DNA from: Pseudomonas sp. MYb60
GTDB taxonomy: Bacteria; Pseudomonadota; Gammaproteobacteria; Pseudomonadales; Pseudomonadaceae
Length of the DNA stretch: 64,000 bases
Assembly (NCBI RefSeq): GCF_002979555.1
Contig: NZ_PCOZ01000020.1
Coordinates: 1-64,000 of the forward strand
Direction of reading: 5' to 3'
Position 1 is the stretch's first letter, and each line of letters begins with the position of its first letter. Below, piece after piece: positions 7,607 to 16,008 of this stretch. Both the position numbers and the translations under genes were made by a program. Under the pieces are notes generated by a model. It worked only from the letters and a program-made list of their open reading frames with translations. It was not told the DNA's origin and did not search any database.

Positions 7607-8794
7607 GTGACCGCCACCCCCCACAGCCTCCTGCCTTCCCCCTTGCAGACTGCCAAATTGCTGGCCGCCGAATTTGCCCTCACCGCAGTCGAGCGCGATG
7701 AACGTGGCGGCACCCCCAAGGCCGAGCGTGACGCCTTGCGCCAGAGCGGCCTGCTGGCCCTGAGTATTCCCACCCAATACGGCGGACTCGGCGCGCGCTG
7801 GAGCGACACCCTGGGGATCGTCCGCGAGTTCGCCAAAGTCGACAGCTCCATCGCCCATGTCTTCGGTTTTCACCACCTGATGCTCGCCACCGTGCGCCTG
7901 TTTTCGCGCCCGGATCAATGGCAGCCCTGGTTTGAACAGACCGCGCGCAAGAACTGGTTCTGGGGCAACGCACTCAACCCGCTGGACACGCGCACCGTGG
8001 TCAAGGCTTTCGGCGGCTGGCGCGAGTTTTCCGGCAAAAAGAGTTTTTGCTCGGGTGCCAGCGACTCGGAGATGCTGATTGCCTCGGCGGTGGATGAAAC
8101 TGCCGGCGGCAAGCTGGTGATCGCCGCGATCCCCAGCGGCCGCAGCGGCATTACCTTGCACAATGACTGGAACAACATCGGCCAGCGCCAGACCGACAGC
8201 GGCAGCGCCAGCTTCGAGCGCGTGCGCGTCGAGGAGTCCGAGTTGCTGCTGGATCCCGGCCCGCTCAGCACACCCTTCGCCTGCCTGCGCCCGCTGATCG
8301 CCCAGTTGACCTTTACCCACATGTTTCTCGGCATTGCCGAAGGCGCCTTCGAAGAGGCACGCAACTACACGCTGACCGAAACCCGTTCCTGGCATAAGTC
8401 TGCCGCCGACGATGTGCGTCAGGACCCCTACGTGCTGCACCACTACGGCGAATTTTGGGTAGCACTGGAAGGCGTGCGCCTGCTGGTGGACCGTGCAACG
8501 CAGTTGCTGGACCAGGCCTGGGCCAAGGGTCCCAACCTCAGCGAGCATGAGCGTGGCCAACTGGCTATCGCCATCGCCACGGCCAAAGTCGCCGCCACCC
8601 GCCAAGGCTTGGACCTGTGCAGCCGCCTGTTCGAAGTCACCGGCGCGCGTTCCACTCACGCATCGCTGCGTCTGGACCGCCACTGGCGCAACCTGCGCAC
8701 CCAGACCCTGCATGACCCGGTGGACTACAAACTCCACGAACTGGGGGACTGGGCGTTGAACCAGTCCCTGCCGATCCCGACGTTCTACTCCTAA
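7607..8794 (+). CDS. msuC: FMNH2-dependent methanesulfinate monooxygenase MsuC (acyl-CoA dehydrogenase fold)
   Basis: A 395-residue protein of acyl-CoA dehydrogenase fold lacking the CoA-pathway context. Members beside msuE, msuD and sfnR oxidise methanesulfinate to methanesulfonate with FMNH2. Seen: an N-terminal helical domain, the beta domain with the KSFCSGASDSEMLIAS flavin loop, and the C-terminal segment LRLDRHWRNLRTQTLHDPVDYK shared with the SfnB-type protein at 12345-13811. The GTG at 7607 is chosen because GAGGAA lies six bases upstream and alignment starts there. A REP pair separates it from msuD. Confidence 0.85.
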   Translation: MTATPHSLLPSPLQTAKLLAAEFALTAVERDERGGTPKAERDALRQSGLLALSIPTQYGGLGARWSDTLGIVREFAKVDSSIAHVFGFHHLMLATVRLFSRPDQWQPWFEQTARKNWFWGNALNPLDTRTVVKAFGGWREFSGKKSFCSGASDSEMLIASAVDETAGGKLVIAAIPSGRSGITLHNDWNNIGQRQTDSGSASFERVRVEESELLLDPGPLSTPFACLRPLIAQLTFTHMFLGIAEGAFEEARNYTLTETRSWHKSAADDVRQDPYVLHHYGEFWVALEGVRLLVDRATQLLDQAWAKGPNLSEHERGQLAIAIATAKVAATRQGLDLCSRLFEVTGARSTHASLRLDRHWRNLRTQTLHDPVDYKLHELGDWALNQSLPIPTFYS

Positions 8795-8805
8795 GAGAGG
8801 TGCCC

Positions 8806-9909
8806 ATGCAGCTTTTGACCCTACCGCCATCACCCGCCCTCGCGACGTCGATTCGCGCCACCGCTCAGGTCTTCGAGGATCCAAAATCACAGGCGCTCCT
8901 TGACCACATCCAGCAAGTGGCGCCCAGCGAAGCCAGCGTGTTGATCATCGGTGAGACCGGAACCGGTAAAGAACTGGTCGCGCGGCACATCCACAACCTC
9001 AGCGCGCGGCGTAACCGGCCCTTCGTGGCGGTGAACTGCGGGGCGTTTTCCGAATCGCTGGTGGAAGCCGAACTGTTCGGCCATGAGAAAGGCGCCTTTA
9101 CCGGCGCCCTCAGCGCCAAGGCTGGCTGGTTCGAAGAGGCCGACGGCGGCACCTTGTTCCTTGATGAGATCGGCGACCTGCCGATGGCGATCCAGGTCAA
9201 ATTGCTGCGCGTCCTACAGGAACGCGAAGTCGTGCGCCTTGGCTCGCGCAAGAGTATTCCGATTGACGTGCGTGTATTGGCGGCAACCAATGTGCAATTG
9301 GAGAAAGCCATCAACGCCGGGCATTTCCGCGAAGACCTCTACTACCGCCTCGACGTCGTCAGCCTGGAACTCAGCCCGCTGCGCGATCGCCCCGGCGACA
9401 TCCTGCCCCTGACGCGGCATTTCATCGAAGCCTACAGTCAGCGCCTGGGCTACGGCCCGATCACCATCAGCCGCGAGGCCGAGCACAAACTCAAGAGCTA
9501 CAGCTGGCCGGGCAACATTCGCGAGCTGGAAAACGTGATTCACCACACCTTGCTGATCTGCCGCAACGGCGTGATCGAACGGGACGACCTGCGCCTGTCG
9601 AACATGCGCATCGAGCGTCAGGACGACAGCCAGCACGGAACCGACAACAGCGCAGAAGCCCTGCTGGCGCGTGCCTTCGAGAAGTTGTTCGAAGAACAGG
9701 CCGGCGCCCTGCACGAAAAAGTCGAGGACGCCTTGCTGCGCGCCGCCTACCGTTTCAGCCATTACAACCAGGTGCACACCGCCAACCTGCTGGGCCTGAG
9801 TCGCAACGTTACGCGTACCCGGCTGATCAAGATTGGCGAGCTGGCCGTCAACAAACGACGTCCCGGCGAAAACGTGCAGGGCGAGCGCATGCTGCACCTA
9901 TCCATCTAG
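8806..9909 (+). CDS. sfnR: Sigma-54-dependent activator SfnR
   Basis: A 367-residue enhancer-binding protein without a sensory receiver domain. Order: a short N-terminus (about 1-25), the AAA+ domain with Walker A GETGTGKE, the sigma-54 contact loop EKGAFTGA, Walker B GTLFLDEIGDL and arginine-finger region, then a C-terminal Fis-like helix-turn-helix around NQVHTANLLGLSRNVTRTRL. In Pseudomonas, SfnR activates genes for dimethyl sulfone and methanesulfonate use. AGAGAGG precedes the ATG at 8806. The -24/-12 promoter before msuE makes self-activation plausible. Its 3' end overlaps the convergent gene by 12 bases. Confidence 0.88.
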   Translation: MQLLTLPPSPALATSIRATAQVFEDPKSQALLDHIQQVAPSEASVLIIGETGTGKELVARHIHNLSARRNRPFVAVNCGAFSESLVEAELFGHEKGAFTGALSAKAGWFEEADGGTLFLDEIGDLPMAIQVKLLRVLQEREVVRLGSRKSIPIDVRVLAATNVQLEKAINAGHFREDLYYRLDVVSLELSPLRDRPGDILPLTRHFIEAYSQRLGYGPITISREAEHKLKSYSWPGNIRELENVIHHTLLICRNGVIERDDLRLSNMRIERQDDSQHGTDNSAEALLARAFEKLFEEQAGALHEKVEDALLRAAYRFSHYNQVHTANLLGLSRNVTRTRLIKIGELAVNKRRPGENVQGERMLHLSI

Positions 9910-10263
9910 CCGGCAGTGCAACGCATTGTCATGGCTGCGCTCGAAACTGCGTAGCACCTGGAACGAACCGAAGGTCACGGCCGTGGCCTGGTGGGCGCGA
10001 ATCAGCGTCCAGAAATCTTCCTCGCCCTGTTCAAAACATTTGAAGGCCGCCTCGCCCTCTTCGCGCGAGCGCCATTGCAGGTAATTGAGCACCCGCCGAC
10101 CGTCCTCGCTGACTTGCACACTCGCATTGATAAAACCGCCATGCCCCTGGGCCAGGCGCTCGCTCTGGGTGGTCAAGGCCGCCACCAGGGCCCGCTGTTG
10201 CCGGGGTTCGATCTGAAACTCAATCAGTTGAGTGAAGCTGCGACTTTTCTCTGATACCGGCAT
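9898..10263 (-). CDS. Antibiotic biosynthesis monooxygenase (ABM) domain protein, likely SoxR target
   Basis: A 121-residue single-domain protein of the ABM ferredoxin-like fold: FTQLIEFQIEPRQQRALVAAL then VLNYLQWRSREEGEAAFK. The ATG at 10263 is preceded by AAGGGAAG at good distance; the GTG two codons earlier would overlap the ribosome site. It is divergent from soxR with a SoxR operator between, as for the monooxygenase gene beside soxR in P. aeruginosa. It probably acts on quinone-like or redox-cycling compounds. Convergent 12-base overlap with sfnR. Confidence 0.75.
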   Translation of the reverse strand: MPVSEKSRSFTQLIEFQIEPRQQRALVAALTTQSERLAQGHGGFINASVQVSEDGRRVLNYLQWRSREEGEAAFKCFEQGEEDFWTLIRAHQATAVTFGSFQVLRSFERSHDNALHCRLDG

Positions 10264-10321
10264 GAACACTTCCCTTACTCTGTAGGCAGAATCTTGCGAT
10301 TCGATGCCACGCAGGGTAAAA

Positions 10322-10339
10322 CCTCTAGTTAAGTCAAGG
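10322..10339 (-). promoter_or_regulatory. SoxR operator in the promoter of the ABM gene
   Basis: CCTCTAGTTAAGTCAAGG matches the SoxR consensus CCTCAAGTTAACTTGAGG at 14 of 18 positions. On the minus strand it lies between TTGACC (-35) and TACCCT (-10) with a 19-base spacer, the long spacer typical of MerR-family activated promoters. Confidence 0.7.
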
Positions 10340-10364
10340 TCAAGCGCTGTTTGGGAGTTTTGTC

Positions 10365-10805
10365 ATGCTCAACAAAGAGCTCACCGTTGGCCAACTCGCC
10401 GCCCGCAGCGGCGTCGCGGTCACGGCCCTGCATTTCTATGAAGCCAAGGGGCTGATCAAGAGCAATCGCAACGCCGGCAACCAGCGCCGTTATCCACGGG
10501 ATGTGTTGCGGCGTGTCGTGGTGATCAAAATCGCCCAGCGTTTGGGCATTCCGCTGGCGACGATTGGCGAGGCGTTGCAGGCGCTGCCGGATGGACGCAC
10601 GCCCAACGCCAAGGATTGGGAGGACTTGTCAGCACATTGGCGGGAAGAGCTGGACGAACGCATCAACAAACTGATGTTGCTGCGGGACAAGCTCAGTGGC
10701 TGTATCGGGTGTGGCTGTTTGTCGATGGAGGCGTGTCCGTTGCGTAACAGGGATGATCAACTTGGCGAACGTGGCCCGGGAGCCCAACTGCTGGAGCCCA
10801 CTTGA
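10365..10805 (+). CDS. soxR: Redox-sensitive transcriptional activator SoxR
   Basis: A 146-residue MerR-family protein. The N-terminal winged helix runs LTVGQLAARSGVAVTALHFYEAKGLI, then a dimerisation helix, then the [2Fe-2S] cluster motif CIGCGCLSMEAC around residues 113-124, specific to SoxR. In Pseudomonas it responds to redox-cycling compounds and controls efflux and monooxygenase genes, not soxS. The divergent ABM gene is the obvious local target. A REP element follows. Confidence 0.93.
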   Translation: MLNKELTVGQLAARSGVAVTALHFYEAKGLIKSNRNAGNQRRYPRDVLRRVVVIKIAQRLGIPLATIGEALQALPDGRTPNAKDWEDLSAHWREELDERINKLMLLRDKLSGCIGCGCLSMEACPLRNRDDQLGERGPGAQLLEPT

Positions 10806-10835
10806 GATCCTGAAGTGAAAACTCAACAAGTGTCG

Positions 10836-10858
10836 GTGGGAGCAAGCCCCCTCCCACA
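10836..10858. repeat. REP element
   Basis: GGTGGGAGCAAGCCCCCTCC is a single imperfect hairpin of the Pseudomonas REP type, between the convergent soxR and metQ genes. Confidence 0.75.
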
Positions 10859-10875
10859 CTTGATGCGTGCAGAAC

Positions 10876-11646
10876 TTAGAAACCAGGAGCGATCTGGCCT
10901 TTGTAACGGGTCAGGATGAACTGGCGCACCTCTTCGGAGTTCAGCGCCTTGGCCAGTTTCTGAACGCGCGGGTCGTTGATGTTATCCGGCCGCGCCACCA
11001 AGTACTCGACGTACAAGGACTTGCCCTTCTCCACAATCAACGCACTGTTGGTGTCGATGCCCGCCTCCAGGGCGTAGTTGGCGAACACAAACGCCAGGTC
11101 CACCTGGCTCACCGAACGGGCCAGCAAGGCGCCTTCCAACTCACGGATTTTCAGGTGCTTGGGGTTATCCGCGATATCGCGCGGGGTGCTCAGGGTATTG
11201 CTCGGGTCCTTGAGCTTGATCAGGCCGGCTTCATGCAGCAGCACCAGGGCGCGGCCGGTGTTGACCGGGTCGTTGGGGATCGCCACGGTGGCGCCGTCCT
11301 TGAGTTCCGACAGGTTCTTGATCCGGGTCGAATACGCACCAAACGGTTCGATATGCACCCCGACCACCGGCACCAGGTCAGTGTGACGGGTCTTGTTGTA
11401 GTCATCGAGGAAAGGACGGTACTGGTAATAGTTGGCATCGATATTCTTCAACGCCAATTGCTGGTTCGGCTGGATGAAGTCGGTGAAGACCTTGATCTGC
11501 AAGTCCACGCCCTCCTTGGCCAGCGCCGGTTTGACGAACTCGAGGATTTCCGCGTGGGGCACAGGCGTAGCGCCGACCACCAGCTTTTCGTTGGCAAAGG
11601 CATTCAGGGACAGGACAGCGGCCAGAATGGCCAGGGATTTTTTCAT
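10876..11646 (-). CDS. metQ: MetQ-like periplasmic methionine-binding protein
   Basis: A 256-residue substrate-binding protein of the NlpA/MetQ family: KLVVGATPVPHAEILEFVKP, NANYYQYRPFL-type motif (here DANYYQYRPFLDDYN) and VAIPNDPVNTGRALVLL. MKKSLAILAAVLSLNAFANE is a normal signal peptide without a lipobox, so the protein should be soluble in the periplasm, unlike lipoprotein MetQ. The ATG at 11646 has GGAG upstream. It follows metI and the SfnB-like gene; no MetN ATPase is encoded nearby. The ligand may be methionine or another sulfur compound. Confidence 0.85.
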   Translation of the reverse strand: MKKSLAILAAVLSLNAFANEKLVVGATPVPHAEILEFVKPALAKEGVDLQIKVFTDFIQPNQQLALKNIDANYYQYRPFLDDYNKTRHTDLVPVVGVHIEPFGAYSTRIKNLSELKDGATVAIPNDPVNTGRALVLLHEAGLIKLKDPSNTLSTPRDIADNPKHLKIRELEGALLARSVSQVDLAFVFANYALEAGIDTNSALIVEKGKSLYVEYLVARPDNINDPRVQKLAKALNSEEVRQFILTRYKGQIAPGF

Positions 11647-11675
11647 ACGTGCTCCGAAGGCAGTTATTGTGGGAA

Positions 11676-12341
11676 TCAACGGCGGCTGTAACGCGCCACC
11701 AAACGGTCACCGGTCATTTGCAGCGCTTGCACCAGCACTAACAGCAGCAGCACGGTGACGACCATCACGTCGGTCTGGAACCGCTGGTAGCCGTAGCGAA
11801 TGGCCAGGTCACCCAAGCCTCCGCCACCGATCACACCCGCCATGGCGGTGTAGTCCACCAGCACAATCGCCGTCACGGTCACCGCTGCCAGCAGCCCGCC
11901 CCGGGCCTCCGGCAGCAACGTGTGGCGGATCACCTGCCAGGTGCTGGCGCCCATGGACTGGGTGGCCTCGACGACGCCGCGGTCCACCTCGCGCAGCGCG
12001 GTTTCCACCAGCCGCGCAAAAAACGGCGTACAGCCCACCACCAACGGCGGGATGGTGCCGGGCACGCCGAGGGACGTGCCCACCAGTAAGGTGGTCAGTG
12101 GGATCAGCACGATCAGCAGGATGATGAACGGCAACGAGCGCAACACGTTGACGACCACCGACAACACCCGATACACCATCAACGCTTCATGCAACTGGCG
12201 CTTGCCAGTGAGAAACAGCAGCACACCCAGCGGCAATCCCAGCAACACGGTAAAGCCCAGCGCAGCCGCGAGCATGCTCAGGGTTTCCAGGCAGGCTTGG
12301 CCGATGTCGGCCCAATAGATGTTCTTGAACAATTCGGCCAT
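11676..12341 (-). CDS. metI: MetI-like ABC transporter permease
   Basis: A 221-residue inner-membrane protein with about five helices and the binding-protein-dependent permease domain, including the EAA loop VEATQSMGASTWQVIRHTLLPEARGG that contacts the ATPase. It belongs with the MetQ-like protein downstream. It starts four bases after the stop of the SfnB-like gene, so the three form one operon. The ATPase partner must come from elsewhere in the genome. Confidence 0.87.
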   Translation of the reverse strand: MAELFKNIYWADIGQACLETLSMLAAALGFTVLLGLPLGVLLFLTGKRQLHEALMVYRVLSVVVNVLRSLPFIILLIVLIPLTTLLVGTSLGVPGTIPPLVVGCTPFFARLVETALREVDRGVVEATQSMGASTWQVIRHTLLPEARGGLLAAVTVTAIVLVDYTAMAGVIGGGGLGDLAIRYGYQRFQTDVMVVTVLLLLVLVQALQMTGDRLVARYSRR

Positions 12342-12344
12342 GCA

Positions 12345-13811
12345 TCACGACCAGTCGTGGCGGGGTGGCTTGGCGCCGTTGAGCAACCAGTTGCCCACCA
12401 CGTGATATTTCCAGCGCACCGGGTCATGCAGGGTATGCACCCGCGCGTTGCGCCAGTGGCGGTCGAAGTTGTGCTTCTTCAGCGTCGAGCGCGTGCCGCC
12501 CAACTCGAACAGTTTGTTGCTGGCTTCGATGGCGATTTCGGTGGTGAGGACCTTGGCCCGTGCAACGGCCAGGGAGGCGTGTGCGACATTCTCTTCATTT
12601 GGCGCCGGGCGGGCGGCGTCGAGTGCCAAACCGGCGCGATCCAGGAGCGCTTCAGCGGCTTCGAGACGGATATCCAGCGCCCCGACCTGGATGATGGTCA
12701 GCGGGTCCTCGCTGGCTTTTTCCACCCCGGCATCGATCCACGGGCGGGCGAACTGCTGGACGAACGCTACCGTGTCACGCAGCGCCGCGCGCGCGATGCC
12801 GGCGTCGATGGCGGCCGTGGTCAGCTGTGCGAAAGGTCCGGCCAGGGTCGGCGAGTCATAGGATTTATGTGTGGGAAACAGATTGAACGCCGGCACCCGC
12901 AACCCCTGTGCCAGCACGGTTCCGCTGGATGTGGTGCGCTGGCCCATGCTGTCCCAATCATCAATCACCACCAGCCCGGGAGTGCCGCGCGGCACAAAGG
13001 CCAACTGGGCATTCTGCTGTTCGTCCAGCGCCAGCACCGCCAGCCAATGGGCGTACAACGAACCCGTGCAGTAGCCCTTGCGCCCTTCGATCACATAGCC
13101 ATCGCCGTCACGGCGCAGGGTTGCCTGAATGTCCTGCACGTTCTTGCCGCCGGTCTCCGACAATGCATTGGCAAATCGATGGCCCTGCAACGCCAGGCCG
13201 AAGAAGTGCGCCTGTTGCTCGGGAGTGCCCTGCAAGCGGATGTCCTCCAGCAGGCAATAGTGGTTCTGCGGAATCTGCCCCAGGGACGGATCTGCTGCCG
13301 AGATAATCGCAATCACCTGGGCCAGCACCGCATAGGAAACCTGCGCACCGCCAAACTCGCGCGGCACGCTGATGCCCCACAGGCCGCTGTTGGAATACAG
13401 GTCGACCACCTCGGCGGGCACCTGGCGGGTGCGATCACGCTCGGCGTCTTGCTCCAGCAGGACAGCGGCAACGCGGTGTGCCACCGCAATCGCCTCGGCT
13501 TCGTCGCGGATCCGTTCGGCATCGGGGGTATGGATCGGGTAATCGGCAGATACAGGCAGTACAGATATACAACGCTCTCGGGCGAATGGTTTGCCAGAGC
13601 CAGTGCAGCTTCTGTGCCGAGCGCTGAAACAGGCGGTTTGCCGGCAAAAAAGTGATCCAGACGTACCTTTGGCGCAGCAATCTGCCCATTCACTGTTGCC
13701 TGGCGAACATTTCGGCGGCGGCCCTCTGCCGGTGTCTATAAAGAAGGACTGGCCGCTCGTCGCAGCGGTCCTCGATGCATTGAAAGCACCCTGAATGGGA
13801 ACCTGAAACAT
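12345..13811 (-). CDS. sfnB: SfnB-family sulfur acquisition oxidoreductase (start uncertain)
   Basis: An acyl-CoA-dehydrogenase-fold flavoprotein of the SfnB type. Homology starts near ISVLPVSADYPIHTPDAERI (about 13568) and continues through SGLWGISVPREFGGA, LGQIPQNHYCLLED, KGYCTGSLYAHWLA and the C-terminal NFDRHWRNARVHTLHDPVRWKY. The reading frame runs to an ATG at 13811, but the first 81 residues are cysteine-rich and look non-coding. No ATG, GTG or TTG exists between 13811 and 13568; the expected start is ATA. The true gene is probably 12345-13568. First gene of sfnB-metI-metQ; expected role is oxidation of an organosulfur compound under sulfur limitation. Confidence 0.82.
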   Translation of the reverse strand: MFQVPIQGAFNASRTAATSGQSFFIDTGRGPPPKCSPGNSEWADCCAKGTSGSLFCRQTACFSARHRSCTGSGKPFARERCISVLPVSADYPIHTPDAERIRDEAEAIAVAHRVAAVLLEQDAERDRTRQVPAEVVDLYSNSGLWGISVPREFGGAQVSYAVLAQVIAIISAADPSLGQIPQNHYCLLEDIRLQGTPEQQAHFFGLALQGHRFANALSETGGKNVQDIQATLRRDGDGYVIEGRKGYCTGSLYAHWLAVLALDEQQNAQLAFVPRGTPGLVVIDDWDSMGQRTTSSGTVLAQGLRVPAFNLFPTHKSYDSPTLAGPFAQLTTAAIDAGIARAALRDTVAFVQQFARPWIDAGVEKASEDPLTIIQVGALDIRLEAAEALLDRAGLALDAARPAPNEENVAHASLAVARAKVLTTEIAIEASNKLFELGGTRSTLKKHNFDRHWRNARVHTLHDPVRWKYHVVGNWLLNGAKPPRHDWS

Positions 13812-13836
13812 TTGCTTTCATTTCCGCATTAGGGAT

Positions 13837-13879
13837 TTCTCATTCTCATCCGTCTTAATCTAGATACAGCCTGTCGCGT
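13837..13879 (+). promoter_or_regulatory. Iron-regulated promoter candidate of the fpv operon (PvdS-type box, possible Fur site)
   Basis: CTTAATC (13854-13860) followed after 17 bases by CGT (13877-13879) fits, with one mismatch, the iron-starvation box CTAAAT-N16/17-CGT used by PvdS-type sigma factors. Just upstream, TTTCTCATTCTCATCC (13837-13852) is a weak Fur-like repeat. If sfnB begins at 13568, the whole stretch 13569-13946 is gene-free and also carries the sfnB promoter, which I could not identify. Confidence 0.45.
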
Positions 13880-13946
13880 AAGCAAAAGCTACGACCGGCC
13901 TTTCCCGGGCCTCCATCGCCCCCCTCCGATCAAGACCCTCATTCAC

Positions 13947-15149
13947 ATGTCGAAGAAGTCACGCTCCAAACTCTGGTTTCTCGTACATAGCTGGTTGGCA
14001 TTGCCCATCTGGTTCTTTGTACTGATCGTCTGCGTCACTGGCACGCTGGCAGTGGTCAGCCAGGAACTCGTCTGGCTGGCCAACCCGGATATCCGCGCCA
14101 GCAAGCCCTCCGATGATGCAGAGCCGCTGAGTTACGACCAGGTCATCGCCGCCATCAAGCGCGATGAACCCAAGGTCTTCGTCCAGTCCATCAGCCGTCC
14201 GGACGAATCGCATTTCGCCCTGAGCGTCGACCTCAGCTACCCGGACGGGCGCTCCGTCGAGGTGTACGTCAACCCCTACACCGGGGCCATCCAGGGCATC
14301 AGCCCGTCTTTCGACTTCCAGGCGTTTACCCGCGCGCTGCACGGCTGGTGGCTGGTGCCGTTCACCAATGGCTACAGCTGGGGCTGGTACCTGGTGTCGG
14401 CGCTCGGCATACCGCTGCTGGCGTCGCTGGTGACCGGGCTTGTGGTGTACAAGAAATTCTGGAAGGGCTTCCTGCGCCCTACCCTGCGTGTGCGCCACGG
14501 CGCGCGTATCTTCTGGGGTGACTTCCACCGCCTGAGCGGTATCTGGTCGATCTGGTTCATTCTGGTGATCGCCGTGACCGGTATCTGGTTCCTGATCCGG
14601 GCGATCCTGGGGGATAACCAGATTTCGATTTCCACCGAACAGGTCGTCCCGGTGATTGCCCGCGACAAGGTGCCGATGTCGGCCCCTGGCGTACCGGCGC
14701 CCATGATTCCCGTGGACGAGGCCATCAAGGTCGCCACCCAGCGCATCCCCGGCCTGGAGGCCAGCTTCATCAGCCTGCCGCTCAATGCCTACAGCCATTT
14801 GCAGATTGGCGGGCGGGGCTGGTACCCGCTGATGTACCAGACCGCACAGATCAACCCCTATGACGGTGAAGTGGCTGCGGCGCACCTGCTTTCCGACCGC
14901 TCGAAGCTGGAGTTCGTCACCGAATCCATGCGCCCCCTGCACACCGGCGACTTTGGTGGCCTGTGGATCAAGCTGATCTGGGCATTCTTCGGCCTGATCA
15001 TGAGCATGATGGTGCTCAGCGGGCTGCTGATCTGGACCAAGCGCACCGCGCTGGCCACCCTCAATGCCCTGAAACGTGAAGCCAAGACCCAGCGCACACC
15101 GGCTGCCGTCCCCGCCATGCAGGCTGAAACCCCGGAGGCCAGCCGATGA
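13947..15149 (+). CDS. fpvG: Ferripyoverdine reductase FpvG (PepSY-associated membrane protein)
   Basis: A 400-residue inner-membrane protein with four helices (about 10-40, 150-180, 195-215, 340-365) and two periplasmic PepSY-like portions. Conserved histidines HSW, HGWW, FHRLSG and HTGDFGG could bind heme or metal. In P. aeruginosa FpvG (PA2403) reduces Fe(III) in pyoverdine so that iron is released in the periplasm. The gene order after it matches fpvGHJK-fpvCDEF exactly, which is the main evidence for the name. It overlaps fpvH by four bases (ATGA). Confidence 0.85.
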   Translation: MSKKSRSKLWFLVHSWLALPIWFFVLIVCVTGTLAVVSQELVWLANPDIRASKPSDDAEPLSYDQVIAAIKRDEPKVFVQSISRPDESHFALSVDLSYPDGRSVEVYVNPYTGAIQGISPSFDFQAFTRALHGWWLVPFTNGYSWGWYLVSALGIPLLASLVTGLVVYKKFWKGFLRPTLRVRHGARIFWGDFHRLSGIWSIWFILVIAVTGIWFLIRAILGDNQISISTEQVVPVIARDKVPMSAPGVPAPMIPVDEAIKVATQRIPGLEASFISLPLNAYSHLQIGGRGWYPLMYQTAQINPYDGEVAAAHLLSDRSKLEFVTESMRPLHTGDFGGLWIKLIWAFFGLIMSMMVLSGLLIWTKRTALATLNALKREAKTQRTPAAVPAMQAETPEASR

Positions 15150-15682
15150 GCAAGGTCGCTGTTGCAACCCCGTCGCCGCTTCGCGCCTTTTGGCTCAAAT
15201 GGCGCTTTCATATCAATGTGCTGTTGCTGCTGGTGCCCTTGGGTTTCATGCCCAAATACTTCGCCGACGCCGCGCTGTTCCGCGGGGATACGGGGATTGG
15301 TGAACGGGTCGCCGGCGACGTGCAGGTCGGCCCCTGGAGCCTCACGCTAGCCGAATTCCGCAACGAGGGCCCGCGCCCCAACCCGGCCGGCCCGATGAAG
15401 TTTTTCAATGCTGCCCTGTGCGCCGCCTGCGCCGACCAGGTCAAGGCCACCTACCTGCGCATCGGCAAGCCCCGCAGCCTGCGCGCCGCCGGGGTGATCT
15501 TCTTTGGCACGCCGTACCGCATGGGCGCTGGCCTGCCGGTGCCGGAACGCACGCCGGCGGATGCCGAGCTGTGGGTCACCATGGAAGGCTGGGACGGCAC
15601 CATGCACCAGGGTTCCATCCCGCTGAGCCAGGCCTCGCCTGCCACCATTGCCTGGCTGAACAAGCAAGGAGTTAAACCATGA
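15146..15682 (+). CDS. fpvH: FpvH, accessory protein for iron release from pyoverdine
   Basis: A 178-residue protein with one N-terminal membrane helix (INVLLLLVPLGFMPKYF) and a periplasmic domain carrying a CxxC pair in ALCAACADQVKATYLRIG. The motif may be redox active or bind metal. Its place as second gene, overlapping fpvG and fpvJ by four bases each, equals fpvH of P. aeruginosa, whose product assists FpvG. Molecular function is not known from the sequence. Confidence 0.78.
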   Translation: MSKVAVATPSPLRAFWLKWRFHINVLLLLVPLGFMPKYFADAALFRGDTGIGERVAGDVQVGPWSLTLAEFRNEGPRPNPAGPMKFFNAALCAACADQVKATYLRIGKPRSLRAAGVIFFGTPYRMGAGLPVPERTPADAELWVTMEGWDGTMHQGSIPLSQASPATIAWLNKQGVKP

Positions 15683-16008
15683 CATTCAAGCGCCTGACTC
15701 ACGCCTGCGCTGCACTGCTGATCGGTGCCGGTTTCAGTACCGTTGCCCTGGCCCACAACCCGATGTGCGAATGCAAGGAAATCCCCGGTGAGCAGATCCA
15801 GTGCACCGGCGGTTTCTCCGACGGCAGCGGCGCTCCAGGGGTGACCCTGGACGTGATCGGCTACGACGAGACCATCCTGGTGCCCGGCAAGCTGGGCGAG
15901 GACTCCAAGCTGACCTTCAAGAAACCCTCCGCCGAGTTCTACGTGCTGTTCGACGCGGGCCCCGGCCATGTGGTTGAGATCGACCAAGCGGATATCCAGC
16001 CGCAATGA
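15679..16008 (+). CDS. fpvJ: FpvJ, small periplasmic protein of the pyoverdine-iron operon
   Basis: A 109-residue protein with a cleavable signal peptide (LIGAGFSTVALAHN) and a mature domain starting NPMCECKEIPGEQIQCTGG with three cysteines. The rest is beta-rich and acidic. Position fits fpvJ. The cysteine cluster suggests disulfides or metal binding. No enzymatic motif recognised. Four-base overlaps with both neighbours imply tight co-translation. Confidence 0.75.
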   Translation: MTFKRLTHACAALLIGAGFSTVALAHNPMCECKEIPGEQIQCTGGFSDGSGAPGVTLDVIGYDETILVPGKLGEDSKLTFKKPSAEFYVLFDAGPGHVVEIDQADIQPQ

